NCBI RefSeq assembly: GCF_024362785.1
Contig: NZ_CP093301.1
Location: 806,001-870,000, forward strand
DNA length: 64,000 nt
Origin: Evansella sp. LMS18
Lineage (GTDB): Bacteria > Bacillota > Bacilli > Bacillales > Salisediminibacteriaceae
Direction: 5' to 3'
Shown: positions 26,700-34,505 of the stretch, one piece after another
How positions within the stretch are numbered: the stretch's first letter is position 1
Layout of the letters: each line of letters starts with the position of its first letter
Program-made: the position numbers and the translations under genes
The notes under the pieces: model-generated
Database searches by the model: none
What the model was told of the DNA's origin: nothing
What the model saw: the letters and a program-made list of their open reading frames with translations, nothing else

Positions 26700-26710
26700 A
26701 ACTTAAGTAG

Positions 26711-26739
26711 AGTATAGTTCTTTATAGTGAATTTGTAAA
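26711..26739 (-). promoter_or_regulatory. Promoter of the flp1-tad operon with GTTCTTT box in the spacer
   Basis: On the minus strand TTTACA (26734-26739) and TATACT (26711-26716) are 17 bp apart. The spacer reads, on the plus strand, GTTCTTTATAGTGAATT, so a SinR-like half-site overlaps polymerase contacts. Confidence 0.75.
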
Positions 26740-26780
26740 GTGTTTTTCAAAACTTTTTTAAATCTATTTTCTGTTGTATT

Positions 26781-26796
26781 GTTCATTATATAGAAC
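26781..26796. promoter_or_regulatory. SinR-like inverted operator upstream of the tad promoter
   Basis: GTTCATTATATAGAAC is an inverted pair of GTTC/GAAC arms, 40 bp upstream of the minus-35 element, with the same 16-bp geometry as the site at 26684. Confidence 0.5.
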
Positions 26797-26839
26797 TTGC
26801 GAGTTAAAAAAATTTACTTTACTATTCTGCTGCCTTCCT

Positions 26840-27010
26840 CTAGCCTGGAAGCTCAGCATTAAATGAGACAAACCAGCTGGCTGCAATAGATCCAATATTC
26901 CCTACTAATAACACAGCCGCAACTGAAACGAGGCTTAATATAAAAGCATATTCAACCAATCCCTGTGCTTCCTCATCAACGGCAATTCTTGTCAGAACAT
27001 TACTGATCAT
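26840..27010 (-). CDS. Flp-type pilin 2
   Basis: 56 residues. Leader ISNVLTRIAVDEEA, then QGLVEYAFILSLVSVAAVLLVG, the Flp arrangement with Glu at +5 and Tyr at +6 followed by a single hydrophobic helix, and a short polar tail. GGAAGGGGG precedes the ATG. It has its own promoter and is only loosely related to Flp1, so it may be an alternative major pilin or a minor subunit. Confidence 0.9.
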   Translation of the reverse strand: MISNVLTRIAVDEEAQGLVEYAFILSLVSVAAVLLVGNIGSIAASWFVSFNAELPG

Positions 27011-27052
27011 TAATTCCCCCTTCCAGTGTTCTGTGTCAAAACAAAACGCTTT

Positions 27053-27112
27053 GTTCTTTATATTGAATTAACTTCTTGAGTAAAGTATAATTCTATATAA
27101 AGAACTTGTAAA
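27053..27112. promoter_or_regulatory. Overlapping divergent promoters of flp2 and the DUF192 gene with SinR-like boxes
   Basis: Plus strand: TTGAAT (27063-27068) and TATAAT (27086-27091), 17-bp spacer, for the DUF192 gene. Minus strand: TTTACA (27107-27112) and TATACT (27084-27089), 17-bp spacer, for flp2. GTTCTTT at 27053-27059 and AAAGAAC at 27099-27105 flank the shared minus-10 region, so one regulator could shut both promoters. Confidence 0.75.
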
Positions 27113-27194
27113 CCCTTTTTTGAAAAAAATTAAATCTTTTGTTATTTATTGCGTACAAATGCTGAAATTCAAACAAATACGAAGGAGAATGAGG

Positions 27195-27539
27195 ATGAGA
27201 TTATTAGAGAAGAAAGAAAATGAAATTTCTATTCCTTACAATATTAAAAAAGCAGATTCATTTTTTACGAGATTGAGAGGACTTATGTTCAGAAAAGAAC
27301 CCCTGAACGAAGAAGGCTTGTGGATAATTCCATGTAACTCCATCCATATGTGTTTCATGAATTTTTCTATTGATGCTGTTTTTCTGGATAAAGATAATAA
27401 AATTGTTAGGACTGTCACTGAACTGAAGCCTTGGACGTTTGTTGCCCCTGTAAAAGGCAGCTGTTCTGTACTTGAACTTCCAGCTAACTCAATAAAGAAA
27501 TTAAAGCTTACTGAAGGACAACATTTAATACTAGACTAG
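27195..27539 (+). CDS. DUF192-family protein
   Basis: 114 residues from the ATG at 27195, with AAGGAG seven bases upstream; earlier in-frame ATGs lack spacing. Family elements include FFTRLRGLMFRKE, IPCNSIHMCFMNFSIDAVFLDKDNKIV and the C-terminal VLELPANSIKKLKLTEG. DUF192 proteins often accompany Flp pilus loci in Gram-positives, but their role is unknown. No signal peptide on this start. Divergent from flp2 with a shared operator region, so co-regulated with the pili. Confidence 0.85.
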   Translation: MRLLEKKENEISIPYNIKKADSFFTRLRGLMFRKEPLNEEGLWIIPCNSIHMCFMNFSIDAVFLDKDNKIVRTVTELKPWTFVAPVKGSCSVLELPANSIKKLKLTEGQHLILD

Positions 27540-27560
27540 TGTTGTCTTCTTACTATTAAA

Positions 27561-27592
27561 GAAAGCAGCAGGCCTATAACCTGCTGCTTAAG
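27561..27592. terminator. Bidirectional terminator after the DUF192 gene
   Basis: AAGCAGCAGG and CCTGCTGCTT form a 10-bp stem between the convergent DUF192 gene and the tadG-like pseudogene. Confidence 0.85.
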
Positions 27593-27593
27593 T

Positions 27594-28614
27594 TTATTTA
27601 ACTAAACGGGAATTATATAAACCATATTCTTCTCCTGCCCCAATGTCTTCGTCTGCGATAATATGACGTTGGAATTCTCCTTTAATTTGCATCTTATCTG
27701 CACTAACGCCTCCAAAGTTGCAAGTGTTAGTATATACATCATCTGGTTAATTGTTTCTTTCTCTAACTACTTCCATCGCAGTTATCTTAAAGACAGCAAA
27801 TCCAATAATATTTACAGGGTCGCTGGAATTACCAGGAAGTCCTCCGGGAATAGGAACAATAACTTCTTCACCACTTGTAATCTTGTCAAGAACCGCTCCA
27901 CCTACGTTTGAATGGTTTATTGCCCCTACACCAGGTTCCCTGGTAATTTTCGGATCTGTCGGCCTACAGCTATCGGTCCTGGCGCCCCATTATTAAGATA
28001 GTTAGTTATTTTATGATGGTTGTTAGAATTAGAGTTAGGGTTAATGTGGCTAAAATTTAATATACCAAAATATCCATTGGTTCCTTCCCCTGGTTCAGAA
28101 GTGAAATCCCATGTATCACCAAATTCTAAATTACTGAACTCCTCACCAAATACTGAGCCGAAAGGTATAACATTTCCTTCCTCTACCCTTCTTGGCGTGT
28201 ACACTATTGCCTGTGCTTCAGCTCTTACTGTATTATCTTCTGTAAAACCCAAGATCCGCATTAAAGTGGTCGAAACTTTAGTTGTCCCTACTACTTCAAT
28301 TATATGATCTTCTGGAAATGATACTTCATAATTCTCTGCCGCATAATTAATATTAGCCAAATTTTTCGCATTGGTCTTTGATACCCCATGATTAAATCCT
28401 AATTCATTTTGCTTTCCTTCCAACATTGTATTCGACCCTGCCAGCGCTCCCGCATCAACAGCTTTTTGAAGTTCAGACTTCGCAGTATAAAGCTGGCCTC
28501 CATCAACGACCAGCCCGGCGAAGCCGAACAGCATTGCTATGAAGAGTGCTGCAAGTACTAATGCCTGTCCTCTTTCCTCTCCTATTAACCTTGTAATTAA
28601 TTTTTAACCCTCAT
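27594..28614 (-). pseudogene. Second tadG-like gene, disrupted by two frameshifts and a stop
   Basis: A Tad-domain protein can be reconstructed only across three lesions. (1) The ATG at 28614 runs into a stop after five codons unless an A5 run (about 28601) is read as A6, giving LITRLIGEERGQALVLAALF and the hydrophobic segment AMLFGFAGLVVDGGQL. (2) Near 27955-27962 the frame must shift to continue PTDPKITREPGVGAINHSNV ... DPVNIIGFAVF, matching VNIIGFA of the intact TadG. (3) A TAA at 27747-27749 interrupts that frame before KMQIKGEFQR ... GLYNSRLVK, which resembles the end of TadG (QGSRLVE). An assembly error is possible for each. Confidence 0.8.
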
Positions 28615-28649
28615 ATCAATCCCCACTCTGTTCATTATTGAGAATTTTT

Positions 28650-28678
28650 TATCTACACTGTTCTTTATATAGTGTAAA
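28650..28678 (-). promoter_or_regulatory. Promoter of the tadG-like pseudogene with GTTCTTT box
   Basis: Minus strand TTTACA (28673-28678) and TAGATA (28650-28655), 17-bp spacer containing GTTCTTTATATAG on the plus strand. Same architecture as the flp1 and flp2 promoters. A half-conserved GTTCATTATTGAGAAT pair lies at 28630-28645. Confidence 0.65.
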
Positions 28679-28837
28679 TATTACTGGCTTTCTTGCCGGT
28701 TGACAATACTTTTAAGAATTTTTCTTTTACTTTATACAAACCTCTATTTTTCCCTCTGACTGCTCGTTTTTCCTATCACTCCCCCAAATAAAGGCTCACT
28801 TAATTTCCACTTTTCGTAAACTATTCACAAAATAATG

Positions 28838-28895
28838 TTGTTATTTGCAGACGCCCTTTATATAATAACTTTAAGTTGTTCATTATTAAGAACAA
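28838..28895 (+). promoter_or_regulatory. Promoter and SinR-like operator of the small secreted-protein gene
   Basis: TTGTTA (28838-28843) and TATAAT (28861-28866), 17-bp spacer. The near-perfect palindrome TTGTTCATTATTAAGAACAA at 28876-28895 begins at about the transcription start, an ideal position for repression. Confidence 0.7.
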
Positions 28896-28988
28896 TAAAT
28901 TCTTTATAAAGGAGGTTGTATACAAATCAGGGGACCTTTATCTGTCGGTCATTTTAATAATTGTTTTTAAAAAAGGAGGAAGTTATCA

Positions 28989-29594
28989 ATGAAAAAATTG
29001 ACGATTACCATGGCAATGCTACTTTCATTACTTATTGCTTCTGTTAGTTTTGCTGCGTTTGTACCATCTATCTCTCTTAACCCGATAGGTAATTTGAATT
29101 TCTCCGAGTTTCCGCAAGTATATGAAGTAACTGGAACAGCAACTTCAGATAAGCCTATCCAGGACTTGGGATTATATATTGATGGAGAGCTGCATGGAGA
29201 TGCATTCGATACAATATCAAAAGGTGAAAACAAAGATGAAACCTATCATTTTTCTTTCGACTGGAACATCACGGAACCTGGTGAATACTCGGTTAAAGTG
29301 AAAGGTAGACATGGAAATGAGTGGGGAAACGACAGCGAGGAGGTTATTGTCTCCACTGATGTTGTGGAGGTTGACTACCCTGCTGCGCCTGCTGTTGCGA
29401 ACAAGCTTTTGAAAGATGCGGGGATTGGCAACATGCTCGGCAAAGGGAAAAACGGAATTAACCTGATTTCATCTGTTGCTCATGAAATGGGACCGGGCAC
29501 AGATTTCCATGGTGTGGAAAAATCGGATACAGAAGCATACGAGGCAGCAGTTAAAGCCTTTCTTAACGGCTTTAACGGTGTAAATATTAAATAG
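28989..29594 (+). CDS. Small exported protein of unknown function
   Basis: 201 residues. Clear Sec signal peptide (KKLTITMAMLLSLLIASVSFA, cleavage likely before AFVP). The mature part has a beta-rich N-terminal half (YEVTGTATSDKPIQDLGLYI, GEYSVKVKGRHGNEWG) that looks Ig-like, and a C-terminal helical part (VANKLLKDAGIGNMLGK). No family recognised. Strong site GGAGGAAG before the ATG. Its promoter carries the best SinR-like palindrome of the window, and it sits between the pilus genes and the large Ig-repeat protein, suggesting a matrix or surface role. Confidence 0.8.
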   Translation: MKKLTITMAMLLSLLIASVSFAAFVPSISLNPIGNLNFSEFPQVYEVTGTATSDKPIQDLGLYIDGELHGDAFDTISKGENKDETYHFSFDWNITEPGEYSVKVKGRHGNEWGNDSEEVIVSTDVVEVDYPAAPAVANKLLKDAGIGNMLGKGKNGINLISSVAHEMGPGTDFHGVEKSDTEAYEAAVKAFLNGFNGVNIK

Positions 29595-29646
29595 GTTTAC
29601 CTTGCGGAAGGATGCCTTACGACGGTCTTTCCGCAGGTTATCTTTT
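29595..29646 (+). terminator. Terminator after the small exported protein
   Basis: CCTTGCGGAA and TTCCGCAGG stem with a 20-nt loop followed by TTATCTTTTT. Confidence 0.7.
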
Positions 29647-29750
29647 TGGGATTTTCCTGATATTTGATTTCGCAGGAAAATACTTGTCTTCATTCGTCTT
29701 TTTCTTCGGGAAAATTACATTTCAGGTAAGAAACTGTCGACTTCTTTTTA

Positions 29751-29818
29751 TTGTTAATATGCGGGCATCTCCTTAATATTATTCAGGGAGGTGTTCTTTA
29801 TAGAGTAAATTGTTCTTT
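29751..29818 (+). promoter_or_regulatory. Promoter and paired GTTCTTT boxes of the Ig-repeat protein gene
   Basis: TTGTTA (29751-29756) and TAATAT (29774-29779), 17-bp spacer, followed by direct repeats of GTTCTTT at 29793-29799 and 29812-29818, spaced 19 bp. Direct GTTCTYT repeats are also a known arrangement for SinR. Confidence 0.6.
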
Positions 29819-29908
29819 TTAGTGAAACGGGAAGGGCATGGGGGGTATAACTATATTCATAAATTAAACCCGCTCGTCTCACATTTAAAAATAAAAATCA
29901 GAGGAGAA

Positions 29909-32900
29909 ATGAAAGTGAAGACGATCAAGAAACTTCAAAAGACGTTCATCGTGTTTTTAATTTTGCTGGTTTCAGGAGCTATAAATGTGGGCGCTGCACT
30001 GGCGTACGAATTGGTAGCAACACCTGAGTTTACTGCCAATGCAGAAGGTGGAGTACTAAATGTAAAACCAGGGGAAGAAGTTGGTTTTAAAATCAATCTC
30101 TCTGCTGATATTCACCAGCGGCAAACAAGCGGTACCTTAAGTGTTGATACACAATATAATCTGAATGCAAATAATACTTTTTCTTCAAGTAAACCAAGCA
30201 ATAGCATATCATTTGGGGGCTCAAATAACTTCAAGCATCAAGTTAATGCAAAGTTGTTTGTTTCTAAAGATGCTAAACCAGGTACTTTTAATATTCCTGT
30301 AAAAGTAGATATAACTAATACTGGGACGGGCGCAGGTAACAACTTAAATAACGATACAGTAGATTTTATTACTGTTAAGGTTCTTTCAAATGATACTCCC
30401 CCGCCTGTAGTTAAGATTACAAACCCAGCTGACGGAGGCTACTATAAAACTTCTGACCTGCCGGCACAGCCGGAGTTTGATGTGGTTGAAGAAAACAGTT
30501 ACACCACAGCGGTTACAAATTACAGCACTGCAGAAGGTACACACACAGTAACCGTTACAGCAACTGATAATGCAGGCAACAAAGGCAGTGACTCGGTCAC
30601 ATATACAGTAGACAACACCGCTCCTGTAATCGGTTCGCAGCTTGTGGATGGTGGAGTTTACAACGCTGAAGCGATTGAAGCTTTAGGCGAAAAATACTAC
30701 AGCATTGAGGAACCTAATCTTAAGGACTCAACTGCTAGCGCTCTTTCCACTAAAGAAGGCGCACACAAGGCAGTAATTACTGCTGTGGACAAAGCTGGCA
30801 ACAGTGCGGAGAAAACAATTAACTATATCGTTGACAACACTGTTCCAACAATTACGTTTAAGTTCGATGATGGCGGATTCTATACATCTGAGGCTTTCAA
30901 AAAGTTTGATCCTTACTACGTAGTAGAAGACGACAACCTTGACACTGTAACTCCGGACAAAGCAGAACTCAAGGAAGGAAGCCACACTGTTAAAGTAAGC
31001 GCTACTGACCTTGCAGGAAACAAAAACAGTGCTTCTGCAGGCTACACAATCGATGATACTGCTCCAGAGGTGAACATCTACCTTGAGGAAGGTAAGTATT
31101 ACAATGCTGAAGCGTTAAGTAATGTTGGAGAATTCTATTCTGTTCATGATACTAACCTTCTTGAAACAGTGGCAGAAGGCTTCGGCACTAAAGACGGAGC
31201 GCACAATGCTTCTGTAAATGCGACAGATAAAGCTGGAAACGAAACAACTAAATCGGTTTCCTATGTTGTTGATACGAAATCACCTGTGATTACTATTAAG
31301 GAGGACAAGCTTGCAAACGGCGGATTCTATCAGTCTTCCTACCTGGAAAATCTCGACAAATTTTTCACTGTGGAAGACGACAATCTTGCTGATGTGGAAG
31401 TGAGCGATCTAAATCTCAAAGATGGAAATCATACTTTTACAATCACCGCTTTTGACAAAGCTGGGAACAAATCAACTGAATCTGTTTCCTACACAGTTGA
31501 CAATGAAGCTCCGACAATCTCTTTTAATCTGGAAGCGAACGGGTTTTATAAATCCGAGAACCTTCCTGAAAACTACTTTACAGCTTCCGATAACAACGAA
31601 GTAGTAAGCGTTGTTTCTGACGAGCTTAATAAAGAAGAAGGTACTCACACACTTGAAGTTACTGCTGTGGATGCTGCTGGAAACAGCACAACCAGAACAA
31701 TCACTTACACTGTTGACGCTACCGCTCCGATAGTAACAATTACAGCACCTGAAGACGGCGGTTTCTACCAGTCTGCTAACCTTCCAGACGAAGTGCAGTT
31801 TGATGTGGAAGAAACCCATGCTTATACAACTAATGTCCTTAACTGGAACACGGAAACTGAAGGCGAACACACTGTAACTGTTGTTGCAACAGATGCAGCC
31901 GGTAATACTGGACAAGCTTCTGTAACTTACACAGTGGATAACATTAAGCCTGTTATTAGTTCTCTCCTTGTTGACGGCGGAGTTTACAACGCTGAAACAT
32001 TAAAAGAACTGGGTCAATACTATGAAGTAACTGATCTAAACCTAGTGGAAGAAAGTGTTTCCGCAAGCGAATTACAGCTTGAAGAAGGAAACTACACAGC
32101 TGTAATTACTGCTGAAGATAAAGCTGGCAACAAAGCGAAAAAAGAAATCAACTATACTGTCGACAACACTGCTCCTGAAATTACTTTTACGTTTAAAGAT
32201 GAAAAACATTATACTTCTGAAGACTTTGAAGAACTGGCTCCTTGGTATCATGTATCAGACAACCACCTTGTAAAAGAAAGTGTAAAAGCTACAGGCCTTA
32301 GTTTTAAGGAAGGCAATCACGAAGTTACAGTGAGTGCAAAAGACTTAGCTGGAAACAGCAACACTCAGTCTGCATCTTACACACTTGACGACACTGCACC
32401 GGTTGTAACTGTTTCTCTGGAAGAAGGTAAATACTACAACCTGGATGCTCTTGAAGCTCTTGGACAGTACTGGAATGCATCCGATGAAAACCTTGCAGAC
32501 GTTACAGCGAGCCCGCTGGCAACAGAAGACGGAACTCACACTGCAACTGTGACTGCTGTTGACTTTGCAGGAAATGAAACTACTGTTTCTGTGGAATACC
32601 ATGTAGATAACACTCCTCCGGTAATTGTTATCGATGGAGACAAGCTGGCAAATGGCGGTTTTTACAATGCAGAATATCTTCAAAACCTGGAAGATGTATA
32701 CAGCATCGTGGATGCAAACCCTCATACTGACAGCGCAACAGACTTTATTTTTACAGAAGGAACGCACGAATTCACAGTAACTGCGGTGGATAAGGCTGGC
32801 AACGAAGCTGAGAAGACTATTTCTTACACGGTAGACAACACGCCGCCTGCTATCGAATTTAATTTAACTAATGGTGGAGTTTACTCCGCTGATACGTTAA

Positions 32901-33871
32901 AGGAACTTGGCAGCTATTACTCCGTTACGGACAACCATGACGGGGTGACTGTTGACGCATCTGGACTGATCACCGACAAAGACGGCACGTATACGCTTGA
33001 AGTGACGGCTACAGATAAGGCTGGCAACAGCACTACCCGCTCTGTGACGTATACTGTGGACAACACCGCACCAGAAGTAAGCTTTAACTTAACTCAGGGC
33101 GGCCATTACACTTCCGCAGCACTTACTAAAGCGCTGGAAGGCCATGACGGCTACTTCAATGCTTCCGACAAGCATTTAACAGAAGTGAATGCAGATGAGC
33201 TGAAAACTTCTGAAGGAAAGCATACTGTGACTGTAATTGCCGAGGACGCAGCAGGCAACACAACGACTAAGTCACTGACTTATGTTGTGGACAATACTGC
33301 TCCTGTTATCCACGGGGTTAAGGGGCTGAAAGACGGCCAGCGCTTCATCGTTGGCCAGGATGTGTCACTACAGCCGGAAGTAACAGACAACCTGGATGCA
33401 AATCCTGTTGTTAAAGCTGCAGAAAAACTCGATACGTCAAAAGCTGGTTCATTTACGTACTCTGTGTCCGCTCAGGATAAAGCAGGGAACTCCAGCAGCC
33501 TGGACCTTAACTATGAGGTATACAGCTACAGCGGCGTACTGAACCCTGTTAAAGCTGATGGCAGCAGTGCGTTTAAACGAAACAGCACTGTTCCGGTGAA
33601 GTTCGAGATTTCAAATGGCACAGAATATATTACGGATGCTGCTGCCACCCTTCATTTAAATAAGCTGTCTGATAAAGAAGGGGGAGAGTTAATCGAAGCA
33701 GATTCTACTTCTGCGGCTTCTACTGGGAACTTTTTCAGGAACTCTGGAAACCAGTACATCTTCAATCTGGGAACTAGAAACCTGAACGAAGGTGAATATA
33801 AAGGGACAATTACAATCGAGCTTGATGGGACAAAGTCAGCACAGGAATTTTATTTCAATATCAGAAAGTAA
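29909..33871 (+). CDS. Very large exported Ig-like repeat protein (putative adhesin/matrix protein)
   Basis: About 1320 residues. Signal peptide (KLQKTFIVFLILLVSGAINVGAALA), an N-terminal beta domain of about 140 residues, then 13 Ig-like domains of 72-76 residues, each built on GGxYxxxxL ... EGxHTVTVxATDxAGN ... YTVDNTAP, a 14th divergent one, and a C-terminal domain beginning LNPVKADGSSAFKRNSTVPVKF (PxKF type). No LPXTG motif, so it is either secreted or bound non-covalently. Domains fall into two six-domain superunits (30410-31731 and 31732-33072). AGAGGAG precedes the ATG closely; GTG 29915 is an alternative start. Confidence 0.9.
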   Translation: MKVKTIKKLQKTFIVFLILLVSGAINVGAALAYELVATPEFTANAEGGVLNVKPGEEVGFKINLSADIHQRQTSGTLSVDTQYNLNANNTFSSSKPSNSISFGGSNNFKHQVNAKLFVSKDAKPGTFNIPVKVDITNTGTGAGNNLNNDTVDFITVKVLSNDTPPPVVKITNPADGGYYKTSDLPAQPEFDVVEENSYTTAVTNYSTAEGTHTVTVTATDNAGNKGSDSVTYTVDNTAPVIGSQLVDGGVYNAEAIEALGEKYYSIEEPNLKDSTASALSTKEGAHKAVITAVDKAGNSAEKTINYIVDNTVPTITFKFDDGGFYTSEAFKKFDPYYVVEDDNLDTVTPDKAELKEGSHTVKVSATDLAGNKNSASAGYTIDDTAPEVNIYLEEGKYYNAEALSNVGEFYSVHDTNLLETVAEGFGTKDGAHNASVNATDKAGNETTKSVSYVVDTKSPVITIKEDKLANGGFYQSSYLENLDKFFTVEDDNLADVEVSDLNLKDGNHTFTITAFDKAGNKSTESVSYTVDNEAPTISFNLEANGFYKSENLPENYFTASDNNEVVSVVSDELNKEEGTHTLEVTAVDAAGNSTTRTITYTVDATAPIVTITAPEDGGFYQSANLPDEVQFDVEETHAYTTNVLNWNTETEGEHTVTVVATDAAGNTGQASVTYTVDNIKPVISSLLVDGGVYNAETLKELGQYYEVTDLNLVEESVSASELQLEEGNYTAVITAEDKAGNKAKKEINYTVDNTAPEITFTFKDEKHYTSEDFEELAPWYHVSDNHLVKESVKATGLSFKEGNHEVTVSAKDLAGNSNTQSASYTLDDTAPVVTVSLEEGKYYNLDALEALGQYWNASDENLADVTASPLATEDGTHTATVTAVDFAGNETTVSVEYHVDNTPPVIVIDGDKLANGGFYNAEYLQNLEDVYSIVDANPHTDSATDFIFTEGTHEFTVTAVDKAGNEAEKTISYTVDNTPPAIEFNLTNGGVYSADTLKELGSYYSVTDNHDGVTVDASGLITDKDGTYTLEVTATDKAGNSTTRSVTYTVDNTAPEVSFNLTQGGHYTSAALTKALEGHDGYFNASDKHLTEVNADELKTSEGKHTVTVIAEDAAGNTTTKSLTYVVDNTAPVIHGVKGLKDGQRFIVGQDVSLQPEVTDNLDANPVVKAAEKLDTSKAGSFTYSVSAQDKAGNSSSLDLNYEVYSYSGVLNPVKADGSSAFKRNSTVPVKFEISNGTEYITDAAATLHLNKLSDKEGGELIEADSTSAASTGNFFRNSGNQYIFNLGTRNLNEGEYKGTITIELDGTKSAQEFYFNIRK
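30410..33072 (+). repeat. Two tandem ~1.3-kb coding superunits, each encoding six Ig-like domains
   Basis: Domain 1 resembles domain 7, 2 resembles 8, and so on to 6 and 12. Examples are SQLVDGGVYNAEAIEALG/SLLVDGGVYNAETLKELG and EEGKYYNAEALSNVG/EEGKYYNLDALEALG. The boundary is at about 31731/31732, implying duplication of a six-domain block inside the gene. Confidence 0.85.
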
Positions 33872-33975
33872 TTAAACAGCCTGCTTTTTTTAATAAAGGC
33901 TTCCGTTTTGAGATACTTCTCTGGAAAACGTGCGGAAACGGCATTCTGATTTACATCGTTACTGGAATATAAAGT

Positions 33976-34012
33976 AAACCTCGCCAAAATTAATTGGCGA
34001 GGTTCTTTATTA
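33976..34012 (+). terminator. Terminator of the Ig-repeat protein gene
   Basis: AACCTCGCCAA and TTGGCGAGGTT form an 11-bp stem followed by CTTTATT. Confidence 0.85.
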
Positions 34013-34066
34013 GGAGTATTAAACTTTTTATATAAAATCTCAATTGCGTAATCAACAAAAGTAAAG

Positions 34067-34260
34067 TAAACGGAGATTTTCCGTTTATATGCAGAGTGGA
34101 GCCCATTTCGGGGAATATAAGGGGAGGTTTTCCGGTTATGCGAAGCAAAATCACCTATTTTTTAAATTTTCATGTTAATAGGCGGAATTTCTCCGTCTAT
34201 TTAAGCGTTTTTTAATGAGGATTACCGATTAAGCGGAATTCTTCCGTCTATTTATTAAAT
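34067..34260. repeat. Dispersed intergenic repeat, copy 2 (four palindromic modules)
   Basis: Same module order as copy 1 at 14110-14318: AAACGGAGATTTTCCGTTTA, AAGGGGAGGTTTTCCGGTTA plus GCGAAGC, AGGCGGAATTTCTCCGTCTA, AAGCGGAATTCTTCCGTCTA. Between modules the spacer sequences differ. The rest of 33872-34505 shows only the terminator and A/T-rich DNA. Confidence 0.85.
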
Positions 34261-34505
34261 AGGTTGCTTCCCCTGCCCCCTACCCCATCCTTCTTGATTC
34301 TTATATGGGAATCAGCAGCTTTTAACGACCAGCTTAACAGAGCCTTTTTTTAAAGATAAATCTCCTGCTGTTAGGCAGTGTCGAACCAAGGAAGAAAATG
34401 TCTTAAAAAAAATATAAAAAATAATGAGAAAAATCAGATAATATATGGTATAGTAATTTTATATTTTTAGTATATTTATAAAAACATTTTAAGGGGGTAG
34501 TTTAG

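Noticed and set aside
26611-26704. Cyclic-di-GMP (GEMM) riboswitch in the tad leader
   Set aside because: A GGCAGGTAGC-like stretch is suggestive, but the conserved GCAAA-containing core and pairing pattern of the class could not be found.
26684-29818. ComK boxes
   Set aside because: The AT-rich sites were considered as AAAA-N5-TTTT ComK boxes, but the constant part is GTTC/GAAC arms, which fits SinR better.
32345-32767. 140-codon minus-strand frame inside the Ig-repeat gene
   Set aside because: It is an antisense shadow of the repetitive coding region and has no start signal.
33862-33871. Sortase (LPXTG) anchor on the Ig-repeat protein
   Set aside because: The C-terminus ends directly after the PxKF domain without an LPXTG motif, hydrophobic segment or basic tail.
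34002-34008. Another GTTCTTT SinR-like box
   Set aside because: It is part of the terminator stem and T-tract of the Ig-repeat gene, not at a promoter.
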